DNA of 42,202 bases from Melioribacteraceae bacterium (GTDB taxonomy: Bacteria; Bacteroidota; Ignavibacteria; Ignavibacteriales; Melioribacteraceae). A model generated the notes under the pieces. It did no database searches. It was not told where the DNA came from and worked only from the letters and a program-made list of their open reading frames with translations. This document shows positions 8,985-17,229 of this stretch, in pieces. The position numbers were made by a program, and so were the translations under genes. The stretch covers positions 1 through 42,202 of the forward strand of contig JALSTI010000211.1 in assembly GCA_026983795.1 (NCBI GenBank), written 5' to 3'. The stretch's first letter is position 1; every line of letters starts with the position of its first letter.

Positions 8985-10031
8985 TTAATTTATTCGTTGT
9001 CCGTTAACGGTAATTGAGTCTATCTTTTTTTCACAAAGTTTAACAACCGATTTGGGTAAAGGCGCATAATACAAATCTTTTGCATAAGCTTCACCTTTTT
9101 CTAAAGCCCACCGCAAAAAATTAACAAGCGCTTTGGCTTTTACTTTATCTTTCATATCCTTATAAATTAGAAGCCAGGTAAAGCCTGAAATTGGGTAGGA
9201 ATTCTTACCGCCTGCATTAGTCAAAATAGCTCTAAGGTCATCCGGCATATTTTTAGAAGCTCCTTCCGCTGCGGCAGAAACCGTATTAAAGTCAGCTTTT
9301 ACAAAATTACCGTCTTTATTTTTTAATAATAAGTAAGGAAGTTTGTTTTGGACAGCGTAAGCAAGTTCCACATATCCTATTGCGCCCCCGGTTTGCTTAA
9401 CTAATCCCGAAACACCTTCGTTGCCCTTTCCGCCCAAACCAACCGGCCAACTAACAGAAGTACCAAAACCGACTTTTTTTGCCCATTCGTCATTAACCTT
9501 TGATAAATAGTTTGTAAATATAAATGAGGTTCCGCTTCCGTCAGATCGATGGGCAACAAGTATAGCACGATCCGGCAATTTTACGCCGGGATTCAATTCT
9601 TGAATTCTCTTATCGTTCCACATATAAATCTTACCCAGGAAAATATCACCTAAAGTTTTACCGTCCAATTTTAATATTTCTTTGACTGACGGAAGATTGT
9701 AACTTACTACTACAGCGCCCATCACAGTTGGAATATGAAGAATTTCGGTGCCTCGCTTTTCTTTAGCTTGTTTGAGTTGTTTATCGCTCATGGGACCATC
9801 GCTGGCGCCAAAATCTACTGTACCTTCAATTACTTGCCTAATACCGGCGCCGCTTCCTATTGATTGATAGTTTATTTGAACGCCCGTTTTTTGATGATAC
9901 AAATCAAACCATTGCGAATAAATTACATAAGGAAATGTTGCCCCTGCTCCGGTTAATTGAACTTGCGCAATTGTTAATGTTGAAAGCAAAGCAAAAAATG
10001 CGGCTGCAAATAAAAATAATTTGATTTTCAT
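8985..10031 (-). CDS. pstS: Phosphate-binding protein PstS
   Basis: PstS is the periplasmic (or membrane-attached) phosphate receptor of the Pst importer. The 348-residue precursor has a signal peptide (1-22) and then the mature start VQLTGAGATFPYVIYSQWFD, a PstS hallmark. The ligand-binding loops YQSIGSGAGI, DFGASDGPMS and HRSDGSGTSFIFTNYL carry the Ser, Asp and Arg residues that hold phosphate in the family. There is no lipobox Cys, so it should be soluble in the periplasm. It is the first gene of pstSCAB-phoU and has a Pho box and -10 element, and a hairpin over its AGGAG site. Confidence 0.97.
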   Translation of the reverse strand: MKIKLFLFAAAFFALLSTLTIAQVQLTGAGATFPYVIYSQWFDLYHQKTGVQINYQSIGSGAGIRQVIEGTVDFGASDGPMSDKQLKQAKEKRGTEILHIPTVMGAVVVSYNLPSVKEILKLDGKTLGDIFLGKIYMWNDKRIQELNPGVKLPDRAILVAHRSDGSGTSFIFTNYLSKVNDEWAKKVGFGTSVSWPVGLGGKGNEGVSGLVKQTGGAIGYVELAYAVQNKLPYLLLKNKDGNFVKADFNTVSAAAEGASKNMPDDLRAILTNAGGKNSYPISGFTWLLIYKDMKDKVKAKALVNFLRWALEKGEAYAKDLYYAPLPKSVVKLCEKKIDSITVNGQRIN

Positions 10032-10037
10032 TTTTTT

Positions 10038-10061
10038 AGAACTCCTGTTATTGTGAGTTCT
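10038..10061 (-). promoter_or_regulatory. Leader hairpin masking the pstS ribosome binding site
   Basis: On the minus strand AGAACTC (10061-10055) and GAGTTCT (10044-10038) are a perfect 7-bp inverted repeat with a 10-nt loop, ending 6 nt before the ATG. The AGGAG ribosome binding site overlaps the second arm. If transcription starts about 7 nt after TATAAC, the hairpin forms the very 5' end of the mRNA. It could limit translation, stabilise the message, or be a repressor operator. Confidence 0.55.
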
Positions 10062-10068
10062 AAAATTA

Positions 10069-10127
10069 GTTATACTGCCGGGTTAAAGTTTTAAGTTATT
10101 GTTAACTTAATATTAAGAAATTGTTAA
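10069..10127 (-). promoter_or_regulatory. Pho box array and promoter of the pst operon
   Basis: On the minus strand the hexamers TTAACA (10127-10122), TTAATA (10116-10111), TTAACA (10105-10100) and TTAAAA (10094-10089) follow each other with an exact 11-bp period. A good -10 TATAAC (10074-10069) lies 14 bp further on. This is the arrangement of PhoB/PhoP-activated promoters, and the regulator genes lie directly upstream. Confidence 0.8.
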
Positions 10128-10164
10128 GGAATTAATTTTGATATTACTAAATTTGATGGAATAT

Positions 10165-11202
10165 TTACCAAGCTTTTTTCAATTTGAATGAAAACTCCGA
10201 TCCGGTTTCCTCTTTGCTGGTAACTTCAATAGTTGAATTATGGGCTTCAATAATGTGTTTAACTATTGCCAACCCCAAGCCGGTACCGGGAATAGATTTA
10301 GACCTTTCACGTTCACTTCTGTAAAACCGTTCAAAAATCCTGTCTAAATCTTCTTGCGGAATTCCGTTTCCGGTATCTTTAACTTTTATTAAAACCGATT
10401 TTCGTTTTTCTTCAACATTAATTTCAATTTTCCCTTTTTCAGTGTATTTAATTGCATTCGAAAGCAAATTATTCATAACCTGAATTAGTCTGTCTTTTGC
10501 TCCATATACTTTCATTTTGTCCCTGAGTCCATTAATTTCCAGTTTCAAACCTTTCTTTTCCGCCTGTTCTTTAAATTCTTTATAAATATCATTTAAAAAA
10601 GGTTTAAGATCAAAATATCTGAAACTCATTCTCATTTGACCTGACTCAATCATGGAAATATCAATTAAATCATTAAGCAAAGCATTTAAGTTTTCTGAAT
10701 GGTGAAAAGCTTTTTCTAGAAATTGTTTATTTACTTTATTGTCATAAAGAGCGCCGTTTAATAAAGTTTCCAAAAATCCTTGCAAAGCAAATATGGGTGT
10801 GCGAAGTTCGTGAGAAACATTTCCCAAAAATTCTTTCCTTGCTTGTTCTAATTTCTCCATCTGTTCAATATCCCTTTGTGTCCTTCTGAACATTGCTTTA
10901 ATATTTCCTTCAATGTCCAGCAGAGATTTACTCATTTTAATTTCGTGTGGAGATTTATATTTGTTTTTACGAATATTTTTTATTGTTCTTTTAATTTCAC
11001 TAATTTCAACAGCTCTTTTTTTCCCTAAAACGAATAAGAATATCAAATCATTAATTACTATCAGGATGATAAGGAGAAATACTTTATGGAGTGAAAAATG
11101 GAATATTAGAGTAACGCCCAAAACAAATACAATACTTAAAACAATAATTTCTTTTATAAATATTTTGGAGTGAGAAAAGTTATTTTTAATTTTATTCCAC
11201 AT
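10165..11202 (-). CDS. phoR: PhoR-like sensor histidine kinase
   Basis: This is the membrane kinase paired with the adjacent response regulator. The ATG at 11202 gives 345 residues and an 11-bp overlap with the regulator; a TTG at 11220 is the alternative. Two membrane segments (about 16-36 and 41-59) are joined by only a few residues, so there is no periplasmic sensor domain. The HisKA motif GNVSHELRTP has His131. The ATPase domain shows the N-box with Asn249, DTGNG at 276-280 and GTGLG at 306-310. Only about 70 residues separate the second helix from His131, too few for a PAS domain. Context (pst genes and Pho boxes next door) supports a PhoR role. As in E. coli, signal input probably comes through PstB and PhoU. 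Confidence 0.88.
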   Translation of the reverse strand: MWNKIKNNFSHSKIFIKEIIVLSIVFVLGVTLIFHFSLHKVFLLIILIVINDLIFLFVLGKKRAVEISEIKRTIKNIRKNKYKSPHEIKMSKSLLDIEGNIKAMFRRTQRDIEQMEKLEQARKEFLGNVSHELRTPIFALQGFLETLLNGALYDNKVNKQFLEKAFHHSENLNALLNDLIDISMIESGQMRMSFRYFDLKPFLNDIYKEFKEQAEKKGLKLEINGLRDKMKVYGAKDRLIQVMNNLLSNAIKYTEKGKIEINVEEKRKSVLIKVKDTGNGIPQEDLDRIFERFYRSERERSKSIPGTGLGLAIVKHIIEAHNSTIEVTSKEETGSEFSFKLKKAW

Positions 11203-11878
11203 CTTTAATTCTATATCCAACGCCTTTTACGGTTTCAATAAGTTTAGAATACATACCTAACTTTTCCCTAATTTTCCGTATATGAACGTCAATTGTTCTA
11301 TCTACAACAAAAATATCATTTCCCCAAATTTCGTTTAATAAAACATCCCGTGGAAATACTTTACCTTTATTAATAATCAAAAAATGTAATATTTCAAATT
11401 CTTTTTTAGGAAATGCAATTTCTTCCCCGTCTACTTTAACTGTAAAACGTTCTTTATCAATTTCTATAGGTCCTAATTTAACTCTTGTTTTAATTTCAGA
11501 TTGTTGAGATTTAGTTCTTTTTAATTTAGACTTAACCCTTGCCACCAACATTTTAGGCGATATTGGTTTCTTCAAATAATCATCTGCTCCTACTTCGAAT
11601 CCTCTTAATTCATCCAGCTCACTTATTTTTGCCGTTAAAAATATTATAGGAATGTTTTCAAAATTCTTTTTTAGTCTAATTTGTTTACAGACTTCGTAAC
11701 CGTTCAATTTAGGCATCATGATATCAAGAACAACGAGGTCCGGTTCATAAACCATTTTGCTCAATGCTTGTTGACCATCGAATGCGGATATAACCTCAAA
11801 ACCTTCGGATTCAAGATTATATTTCAAGAACTCAACAATATCTTTTTCGTCGTCGGCTAATAAAATTTTAGGTTTCAT
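11192..11878 (-). CDS. phoB: PhoB-like response regulator (OmpR family)
   Basis: The protein has 228 residues: a receiver domain (about 1-120) and a winged-helix DNA-binding domain (about 130-228). The phosphorylation site is Asp52 in LVVLDIMMPKLNG, with the acidic pair Asp9-Asp10, Thr82 and Lys104 in YLKKPI. The output domain shows the OmpR-type VDRTIDVHIRKIREKLG recognition region and the end VKGVGYRI. It overlaps the kinase gene and lies 1 bp after the oxidoreductase. Family knowledge: PhoB/PhoP proteins bind direct repeats spaced 11 bp, the pattern found before pstS and the porin. I infer that this protein is their activator. Confidence 0.9.
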   Translation of the reverse strand: MKPKILLADDEKDIVEFLKYNLESEGFEVISAFDGQQALSKMVYEPDLVVLDIMMPKLNGYEVCKQIRLKKNFENIPIIFLTAKISELDELRGFEVGADDYLKKPISPKMLVARVKSKLKRTKSQQSEIKTRVKLGPIEIDKERFTVKVDGEEIAFPKKEFEILHFLIINKGKVFPRDVLLNEIWGNDIFVVDRTIDVHIRKIREKLGMYSKLIETVKGVGYRIKDVE

Positions 11879-11879
11879 A

Positions 11880-12884
11880 TCAGTTTACAACTATTTCACT
11901 TTGCTTTTTAGCAGATTCATAAAGCAATTCCAATAATTTCATACGGGTTAATGCTTCGCTACTGGAAGACATGATATTGGGATTGCCTTGAATAACGCTT
12001 ATAAAGTGTTTTAATTCATTCTCATACGATTTTTTATAGAGGTTTTTTATATTGGTAGAACTTGCGGGAGTATAATCAAGTCGAGCCGATTCAATTCTTT
12101 TATATGCGCGAAACGGATTAAGATGGCCTGTACCTTCGGTACCAAAAACGGTCAAATTAAAACTATCTTTTTCAGCATGAAGCGACCAGCTAATTTCAAA
12201 ATTCATTACTGTCGAATTTTTAAACCGTATAAATCCGACGGCGGAATCTTCAACACCCTTAACTTTATGGGAATACGTTTGCACTGAAACGCTTTTTAAC
12301 GGGGGATATTCAATTAACCAAATTCCCAAATCGAGTAATACTATGCCCAAATCGAAAAGCACTCCCCCTCCGGCTTCTTTTTTTCTTTGGAACCATTTTT
12401 CATCACTACTTTGTTTACGCGACCAGCCGCATCGAATGTAAAAAGGATCTCCCAGCTCACCGCTGTTAATTAAACTTTTCAAAAGCATTGCGTCGGGTCT
12501 ATAACGTAAATTCATACCGATTATCGCTTTGCGTTTATATTTTTTGGCAGCATCATCAATTTTTTTGGCTTCTTGATAATTTACGGCGATAGGTTTCTCT
12601 ATTAATACATCCTTGCCTTGTTTCATTGCTTCAATTGCAATTTCGGAATGAGACTTAGTTGGCGTTGCGATAATAACGGCTTGAAGCTCTGGATCGGCGA
12701 GCATCTTTTTATAATCGGTAAATTGATTTTTTATGTTAAATTTATTGCTGATAGTTCTTAAACGGTTTTTATTAATTTCCGCTACCGATTGGATTGTAAC
12801 ATTTTTAAATTTACTTAAAATTGGAAGATGTACTAATTGTGATATACCACCTAAACCAATAATCCCAATTTTTGTTTCTTTCAC
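11880..12884 (-). CDS. Gfo/Idh/MocA-family NAD(P)-dependent oxidoreductase
   Basis: This 334-residue protein belongs to the glucose-fructose oxidoreductase / inositol dehydrogenase family. The Rossmann motif GLGGIS lies at 10-15. EKPIA at 96-100 carries the conserved catalytic-site Lys97. The middle part contains GGGVLFDLGIVLLDLGIWL, the position of the family's conserved Asp and His region; here the usual His of the GxxxDxGxH motif appears to be replaced. Substrate cannot be told from sequence; sugar or sugar-nucleotide oxidation is usual. The GTG start shares one base with the dxs stop codon (TAGTG), with GGAG about 10 nt upstream, so it is coupled to dxs. Confidence 0.85.
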   Translation of the reverse strand: MKETKIGIIGLGGISQLVHLPILSKFKNVTIQSVAEINKNRLRTISNKFNIKNQFTDYKKMLADPELQAVIIATPTKSHSEIAIEAMKQGKDVLIEKPIAVNYQEAKKIDDAAKKYKRKAIIGMNLRYRPDAMLLKSLINSGELGDPFYIRCGWSRKQSSDEKWFQRKKEAGGGVLFDLGIVLLDLGIWLIEYPPLKSVSVQTYSHKVKGVEDSAVGFIRFKNSTVMNFEISWSLHAEKDSFNLTVFGTEGTGHLNPFRAYKRIESARLDYTPASSTNIKNLYKKSYENELKHFISVIQGNPNIMSSSSEALTRMKLLELLYESAKKQSEIVVN

Positions 12885-14806
12885 TAAGCAACTTCTCCTT
12901 TTGCCAATTTTTTATCTTTCAAAAATTCTTTAACTTTTTTGGCAATTCCTTCGGGATCAATTTCCAGTAAGTTATGTAATTCCTGTTGAGTACCATGATC
13001 TATAAATTTATCGGGCAAACCAATTCGAAGTATATCATTTTTATATTTTTTTTCTGCAAAGTATTCCAAAATACCCGAGCCAAAACCGCCGACCAAAGAA
13101 TTTTCTTCCAAAGTAACAATTTTATTGAAGTTTTGAGCCACATAATCAAGCGTATCTGTATCAAGGGGTTTAATGAACCTCATATTAAATAATGAGCAGC
13201 TAATTCCGTTTTGGTTCAGAATATCGCTGGCTTTTTTAGCATAATTTACCATTATTCCAACCCCTAAAAACGCAACATCATGTCCATCTAAAATTTTCTC
13301 GCTTTTCCCGATCGGGATTTCGTCAAAATGACTTTTAAGTTCAACACCGAGGGCAGAACCTCTTGGATATCTAATAGCTATAGGACCTTTTTTATAATTT
13401 ATAGCAGTGTAGAGCATATCCCTCAATTCGGATTCATCTTTAGGAGCCATTATAGTGATTCCTGGTACCATTCTAAGATAAGTAAGATCGAACGTGCCAT
13501 GGTGAGTTGGACCGTCGGCTCCAACTAATCCTGCTCGATCCAGAGCGAAAACAACATGTAATTTTTGCAAAGCAACATCGTGAATTATTTGATCGATTGC
13601 CCTTTGTAAAAAAGTGGAATAAATTGCAACTACCGGAACAATGCCTTGTGTTGCAAGTCCGGCGGCAAAAGTAACGCCATGTTCTTCCGCTATTCCAACG
13701 TCAAAGTACCGGTTGGGAAAATTTTCTTTTACCAGGCTCATTCCCGTTCCATCAGGCATTGCTGCGGTTATTCCGATTACATTTTTATTCTCTTTCATTA
13801 TTTCAACAAGAGCTTTACCAAAAACCGAAGTATAAGATGGCGCTTGCCCTACTTTTTTAATTGCTTTCCCAGTCATTTTGTCGAATGGAGAAACTCCATG
13901 AAATTTAGCTCTCATATTTTCGGCAGGTTCGTAACCTTTTCCTTTTTCTGTTAAAATGTGCACCAATATCGGACCTTTTAACGATTTAATCTGTTCAAAT
14001 ATTTTAACTAACTTTCCAACATTATGACCATTGATAGGACCAAAATATCTGAAACCGAGAGCTTCGAATAACATACCGGGAGTAACAACAGCTTTAACGC
14101 CGGATTCAAAACGCGAGGCAACGGTTCTTAATCTGTCGCCGAAAGAATCCAGTTTACCCGTCAACTCCCAAATAGCACCTTTAACTTTGTTATATTCGGG
14201 ATGGGATATTAGTTCATTAAAATAGTTTGAAATTTGCCAAACGTTTGGCGAGATAGACATCCGGTTATCATTTAACACAACTATTAAATTTTTCTTAAGC
14301 AAACCGCTGTTATTCATTGCTTCGTAAGCCATTCCGCCGGTCATAGCACCATCACCAATAACGGCAACAACCCTTTCGTTATTTTTACCCAATAAATCGT
14401 TAGCAACAGCCATTCCCAATGCGGCAGATATTGAAGTAGAAGCATGCCCTGCTCCAAATTCGTCGTATTTGCTTTCGTTCCTCTTCAAAAAACCGCTTAT
14501 CCCGTTAAGTTTTCGAATAGTTGGCAGCTTATCTCTTCTGCCGGTAATTATTTTGTGTGGATATGCTTGATGACCGGTATCCCAAACAATTTTATCGTTA
14601 GGAGTATCAAAAACTTTATGCAAAGCCAAAGTCAATTCAACGGCTCCCAATCCTCCGCCAAAGTGACCTCCGATTTGCGAAATTACATCAACCATATACT
14701 CTCTTATTTCCGAAGCAAGTTCTTTCAAGCGTTTTGTATCAAATTCCCTAATATCTTTGGGATCGTTTATTTGAAACAACAAGTTGTATTTTGATTTATC
14801 TATCAC
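12884..14806 (-). CDS. dxs: 1-deoxy-D-xylulose-5-phosphate synthase
   Basis: Dxs condenses pyruvate and glyceraldehyde 3-phosphate using thiamine diphosphate, the first step of the MEP isoprenoid pathway, and also feeds thiamine and pyridoxal synthesis. The 640-residue protein has full length. Visible motifs are GGHFGGGLGAVELTLALH (His48), DTGHQAYPHKI, the thiamine diphosphate motif GDGAMTGG at 151-158, and in the second half DRAGLVGADGPTHHG and RYPRG. The GTG start has AGGGA 7 nt upstream. It follows xseB by 26 bp, a pairing (xseA-xseB-dxs) that is common in bacteria. Confidence 0.97.
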   Translation of the reverse strand: MIDKSKYNLLFQINDPKDIREFDTKRLKELASEIREYMVDVISQIGGHFGGGLGAVELTLALHKVFDTPNDKIVWDTGHQAYPHKIITGRRDKLPTIRKLNGISGFLKRNESKYDEFGAGHASTSISAALGMAVANDLLGKNNERVVAVIGDGAMTGGMAYEAMNNSGLLKKNLIVVLNDNRMSISPNVWQISNYFNELISHPEYNKVKGAIWELTGKLDSFGDRLRTVASRFESGVKAVVTPGMLFEALGFRYFGPINGHNVGKLVKIFEQIKSLKGPILVHILTEKGKGYEPAENMRAKFHGVSPFDKMTGKAIKKVGQAPSYTSVFGKALVEIMKENKNVIGITAAMPDGTGMSLVKENFPNRYFDVGIAEEHGVTFAAGLATQGIVPVVAIYSTFLQRAIDQIIHDVALQKLHVVFALDRAGLVGADGPTHHGTFDLTYLRMVPGITIMAPKDESELRDMLYTAINYKKGPIAIRYPRGSALGVELKSHFDEIPIGKSEKILDGHDVAFLGVGIMVNYAKKASDILNQNGISCSLFNMRFIKPLDTDTLDYVAQNFNKIVTLEENSLVGGFGSGILEYFAEKKYKNDILRIGLPDKFIDHGTQQELHNLLEIDPEGIAKKVKEFLKDKKLAKGEVA

Positions 14807-14832
14807 TTTTTTTCCCTATATATTTTTAGACT

Positions 14833-15051
14833 TTAATCGTTATTTAAATCCTTTTCCAAACTTTCTTTTAATTTGGTAACTTTTAATTCGGCGGTGCGTA
14901 AAATATCATAACATTTTTTAGCTAATTTTGTCCCTTCTTCATAAAGCTCAACCGATTTTTCCAATCCAACTTCTTCGCTTTCCAATTGAATGGAAATTTC
15001 CTCTAACCTTTGCAAAAGATCTTCAAAATTTTCAGCTTTCTTTTTTGTCAT
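14833..15051 (-). CDS. xseB: Exodeoxyribonuclease VII small subunit
   Basis: XseB binds XseA to form exonuclease VII, which degrades single-stranded DNA from both ends. At 72 residues it has the normal length. The helical pattern FEDLLQRLEEISIQLESEEV and LEKSVELYEEGTKLAKKC is diagnostic. The start lies inside the end of xseA (20-bp overlap), which supports coupled translation. Confidence 0.95.
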   Translation of the reverse strand: MTKKKAENFEDLLQRLEEISIQLESEEVGLEKSVELYEEGTKLAKKCYDILRTAELKVTKLKESLEKDLNND

Positions 15052-16228
15052 TCCGTTTTATAACTTTTTCTTTATCGTAAAATTTTATTTCAAATTCACT
15101 ATTTAAATCCAGTTGGTTCGATCTCTCAACAAAGCGGTCATTTTGTTTAATTGCGGTAAAACCCCTTTTCAGGATATTCATAAAATTATGAGATTCAACA
15201 GTTTTATTTTGAATAATTAAATTATTTTTAATTGAATTTATTTTTAATTCTAAATTTTTGTTTATTCTATAAATCAAGTTATCCAAAAACTGTGCGTTAT
15301 TTCTGATTTTATTGACTGGATTTATAAATCCGTATGAGTTCATCAACTGAGAAACGACTGAACGAAAATTATTAATTTTACTAAAAATATTTGTTGTTGA
15401 ATTATAGGAAAAATCATTTACAAAGGCAAAAATCTCATCCAAATTAGGAGTGGCAAGTTCCATAGCTGCCGTCGGTGTCGGGGCTCGTAAATCGGATACA
15501 AAATCGGCAATTGTAAAATCGATTTCGTGACCAACTCCGCTTACAACGGGAATTTTAGATTTAAAAATTGCCCTGGCCACAATTTCTTCGTTAAAAGGCC
15601 ATAAATCCTCTAAAGAACCGCCGCCTCTGGCAACAATAATTACATCAATATCTTTTCTTTTATTCAATTTCAGAATTGCATCGGATATTTCTTTTGCAGC
15701 GCTTTCGCCTTGAACCCTGGCTTCGGCAACCAACAATTCAACAAGTGGATATCTTCGTTTGGCAACGCTAATCATATCTTTCAATGCCGCAGTTCCGCTT
15801 CCGGTAACTATTCCTATTTTCTTCGGAAATTTTGGTATCGGTTTTTTAATTTCTTCATCAAACAATCCTTCTTTAGCTAACTTCCTTTTAAGTTTTTCAA
15901 ATGCCGCTTGCAGTTCACCTTCTCCGGCAGGAACCATTGAGCGGACATCTATTTGATATGAACCCCTCGGAGGATAAACCGTTAAACGCCCGGTAACAAC
16001 TACCTTCATTCCGTCTTGAGGTGTAAAAAATACGTAGTTATTAATTCCGCGCCACATTGTGCAGCTGATTGCGGCGTCGCCGTCTTTAAGAGTAAAATAC
16101 CAATGACCCGAAATATGCGCTTTAAAATTAGAGATTTCGCCTATAACGCGGATGCTGTTGAATTCCTCTTCAAGAATAATTTTAATTTGCGAAGTAAGAT
16201 CGCTTACGGTTAATAAAAGATTATCCAT
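15032..16228 (-). CDS. xseA: Exodeoxyribonuclease VII large subunit
   Basis: XseA is the catalytic subunit of exonuclease VII. The 398-residue protein begins with an OB-fold (about 1-105, including VIGEISNFKAHISGHWYFTL) and continues with the catalytic domain: KKIGIVTGSGTAALKDM, VIIVARGGGSLEDLWPFNEE and VVSGVGHEIDFTIADFVSDL, with RAPTPTAAMEL just after. A helical C-terminal arm follows, shorter than in E. coli. The first codons overlap the end of the methyltransferase gene by 8 bp. Confidence 0.96.
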   Translation of the reverse strand: MDNLLLTVSDLTSQIKIILEEEFNSIRVIGEISNFKAHISGHWYFTLKDGDAAISCTMWRGINNYVFFTPQDGMKVVVTGRLTVYPPRGSYQIDVRSMVPAGEGELQAAFEKLKRKLAKEGLFDEEIKKPIPKFPKKIGIVTGSGTAALKDMISVAKRRYPLVELLVAEARVQGESAAKEISDAILKLNKRKDIDVIIVARGGGSLEDLWPFNEEIVARAIFKSKIPVVSGVGHEIDFTIADFVSDLRAPTPTAAMELATPNLDEIFAFVNDFSYNSTTNIFSKINNFRSVVSQLMNSYGFINPVNKIRNNAQFLDNLIYRINKNLELKINSIKNNLIIQNKTVESHNFMNILKRGFTAIKQNDRFVERSNQLDLNSEFEIKFYDKEKVIKRNDKKES

Positions 16229-17090
16229 TTTTTTCTTTTCTGAATATTAAGCAGTATTGGTGATGCCGGTTTCCTACCCACGCATTGTTAATGCCCAAAG
16301 CTATTAATGCTTTATCGTCTTGCAACCAAATTTTTTCGTCTTTTAAAACCCAACTTTTTGATTTTCTTTTCGTCAAAGAAATTGCAGTATCGAAAGCCAA
16401 AGGGTATAATTTTTTCTTATAATAAATGTTATTGGTTATAATTGTTAAATAGCCGTTATCTTTTGTAACATCGTAAACTTCATCAAATATTTTTGCTTGC
16501 TGTTCAATAAATTCGTCGTAGTCTGTTAAGTTACCAATATCCTCGCCGTTCTCGGAATATTTTGTATCGAGTCCCATTTTTTTTCTTCCGGATTGTCTCA
16601 TTGAATTTCTTTCCAACTGGTTCCAATAAGGAGGCGAAGTAATCACATAATCGAATTTCAAGTTCCGGAAGTTCTTGCCGGCAAGTAATTTTTTAATATT
16701 TAATGAATTACCTAAAATTGGAATTATTGAAGACTTAAACTTATTTTGTTCTATTCTGGCTTTTGAAATATCAAAATATTTTTTTGAAAGTTCTATACCG
16801 ACTGCATTCCTGTTTGTTTCGCCCGATGCTATTAATGCACTTCCCGAACCGAGAAAAGGATCGAGAACCCATTGATTTTTTTTTGTGAAAAATAATATAA
16901 ATTCTTTAACCAAAGATTCCGGAAATTTAGCGGGATGAAGTATTTCTTTCCCATTTCTTCTTACGGGGCGATGTATAAACCACGATTTGGTAAACTTTAT
17001 CCATTCTTTTCCCGTTAAATCATTAAGCTTATTGTTTAAATTTAATCTTCCCCGTTCGCCAAGGTCAATATATTTTTGTTTTTTTGCCAT
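16221..17090 (-). CDS. Site-specific DNA methyltransferase, N4-cytosine/N6-adenine type, no restriction partner
   Basis: This 289-residue protein has the amino-methyltransferase fold. HPAKFPESLVKEFI (52-65) looks like motif X. Motif I is DPFLGSGSAL at 77-86, with VGIELSKKYF binding S-adenosylmethionine. Motif IV is TSPPYW at 151-156, a Ser-Pro-Pro-Tyr form often seen in N4-cytosine enzymes but also in some N6-adenine ones. A variable region follows that may recognise target DNA (about 160-200). No endonuclease, specificity subunit or second methylase is nearby. It heads the chain with xseA (8-bp overlap), so it looks like a resident orphan methylase and not a mobile restriction system. The recognition site is unknown. 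Confidence 0.85.
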   Translation of the reverse strand: MAKKQKYIDLGERGRLNLNNKLNDLTGKEWIKFTKSWFIHRPVRRNGKEILHPAKFPESLVKEFILFFTKKNQWVLDPFLGSGSALIASGETNRNAVGIELSKKYFDISKARIEQNKFKSSIIPILGNSLNIKKLLAGKNFRNLKFDYVITSPPYWNQLERNSMRQSGRKKMGLDTKYSENGEDIGNLTDYDEFIEQQAKIFDEVYDVTKDNGYLTIITNNIYYKKKLYPLAFDTAISLTKRKSKSWVLKDEKIWLQDDKALIALGINNAWVGNRHHQYCLIFRKEKNG

Positions 17091-17229
17091 TTATTTATTG
17101 AATAAAATCATCCCAAGTTAAGTTTATTTTGTAACGCCTTTCAATTTCCGGTAATAATTTAAGTTTTATTTAATTAAAATTGAAACCCTTTTAACGGTTT
17201 TTACCGGACCAATGCTTGCCGTTAATAAT

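Noticed and set aside
13641-13954. Overlapping open frames on the plus strand inside dxs, up to 102 codons
   Set aside because: They are antisense to a full-length conserved enzyme and show no domain; they are shadows.
17183-17200. Possible terminator AAACC/GGTTT after the gene at 17230
   Set aside because: Only five weak base pairs and no clear T-run on the minus strand.
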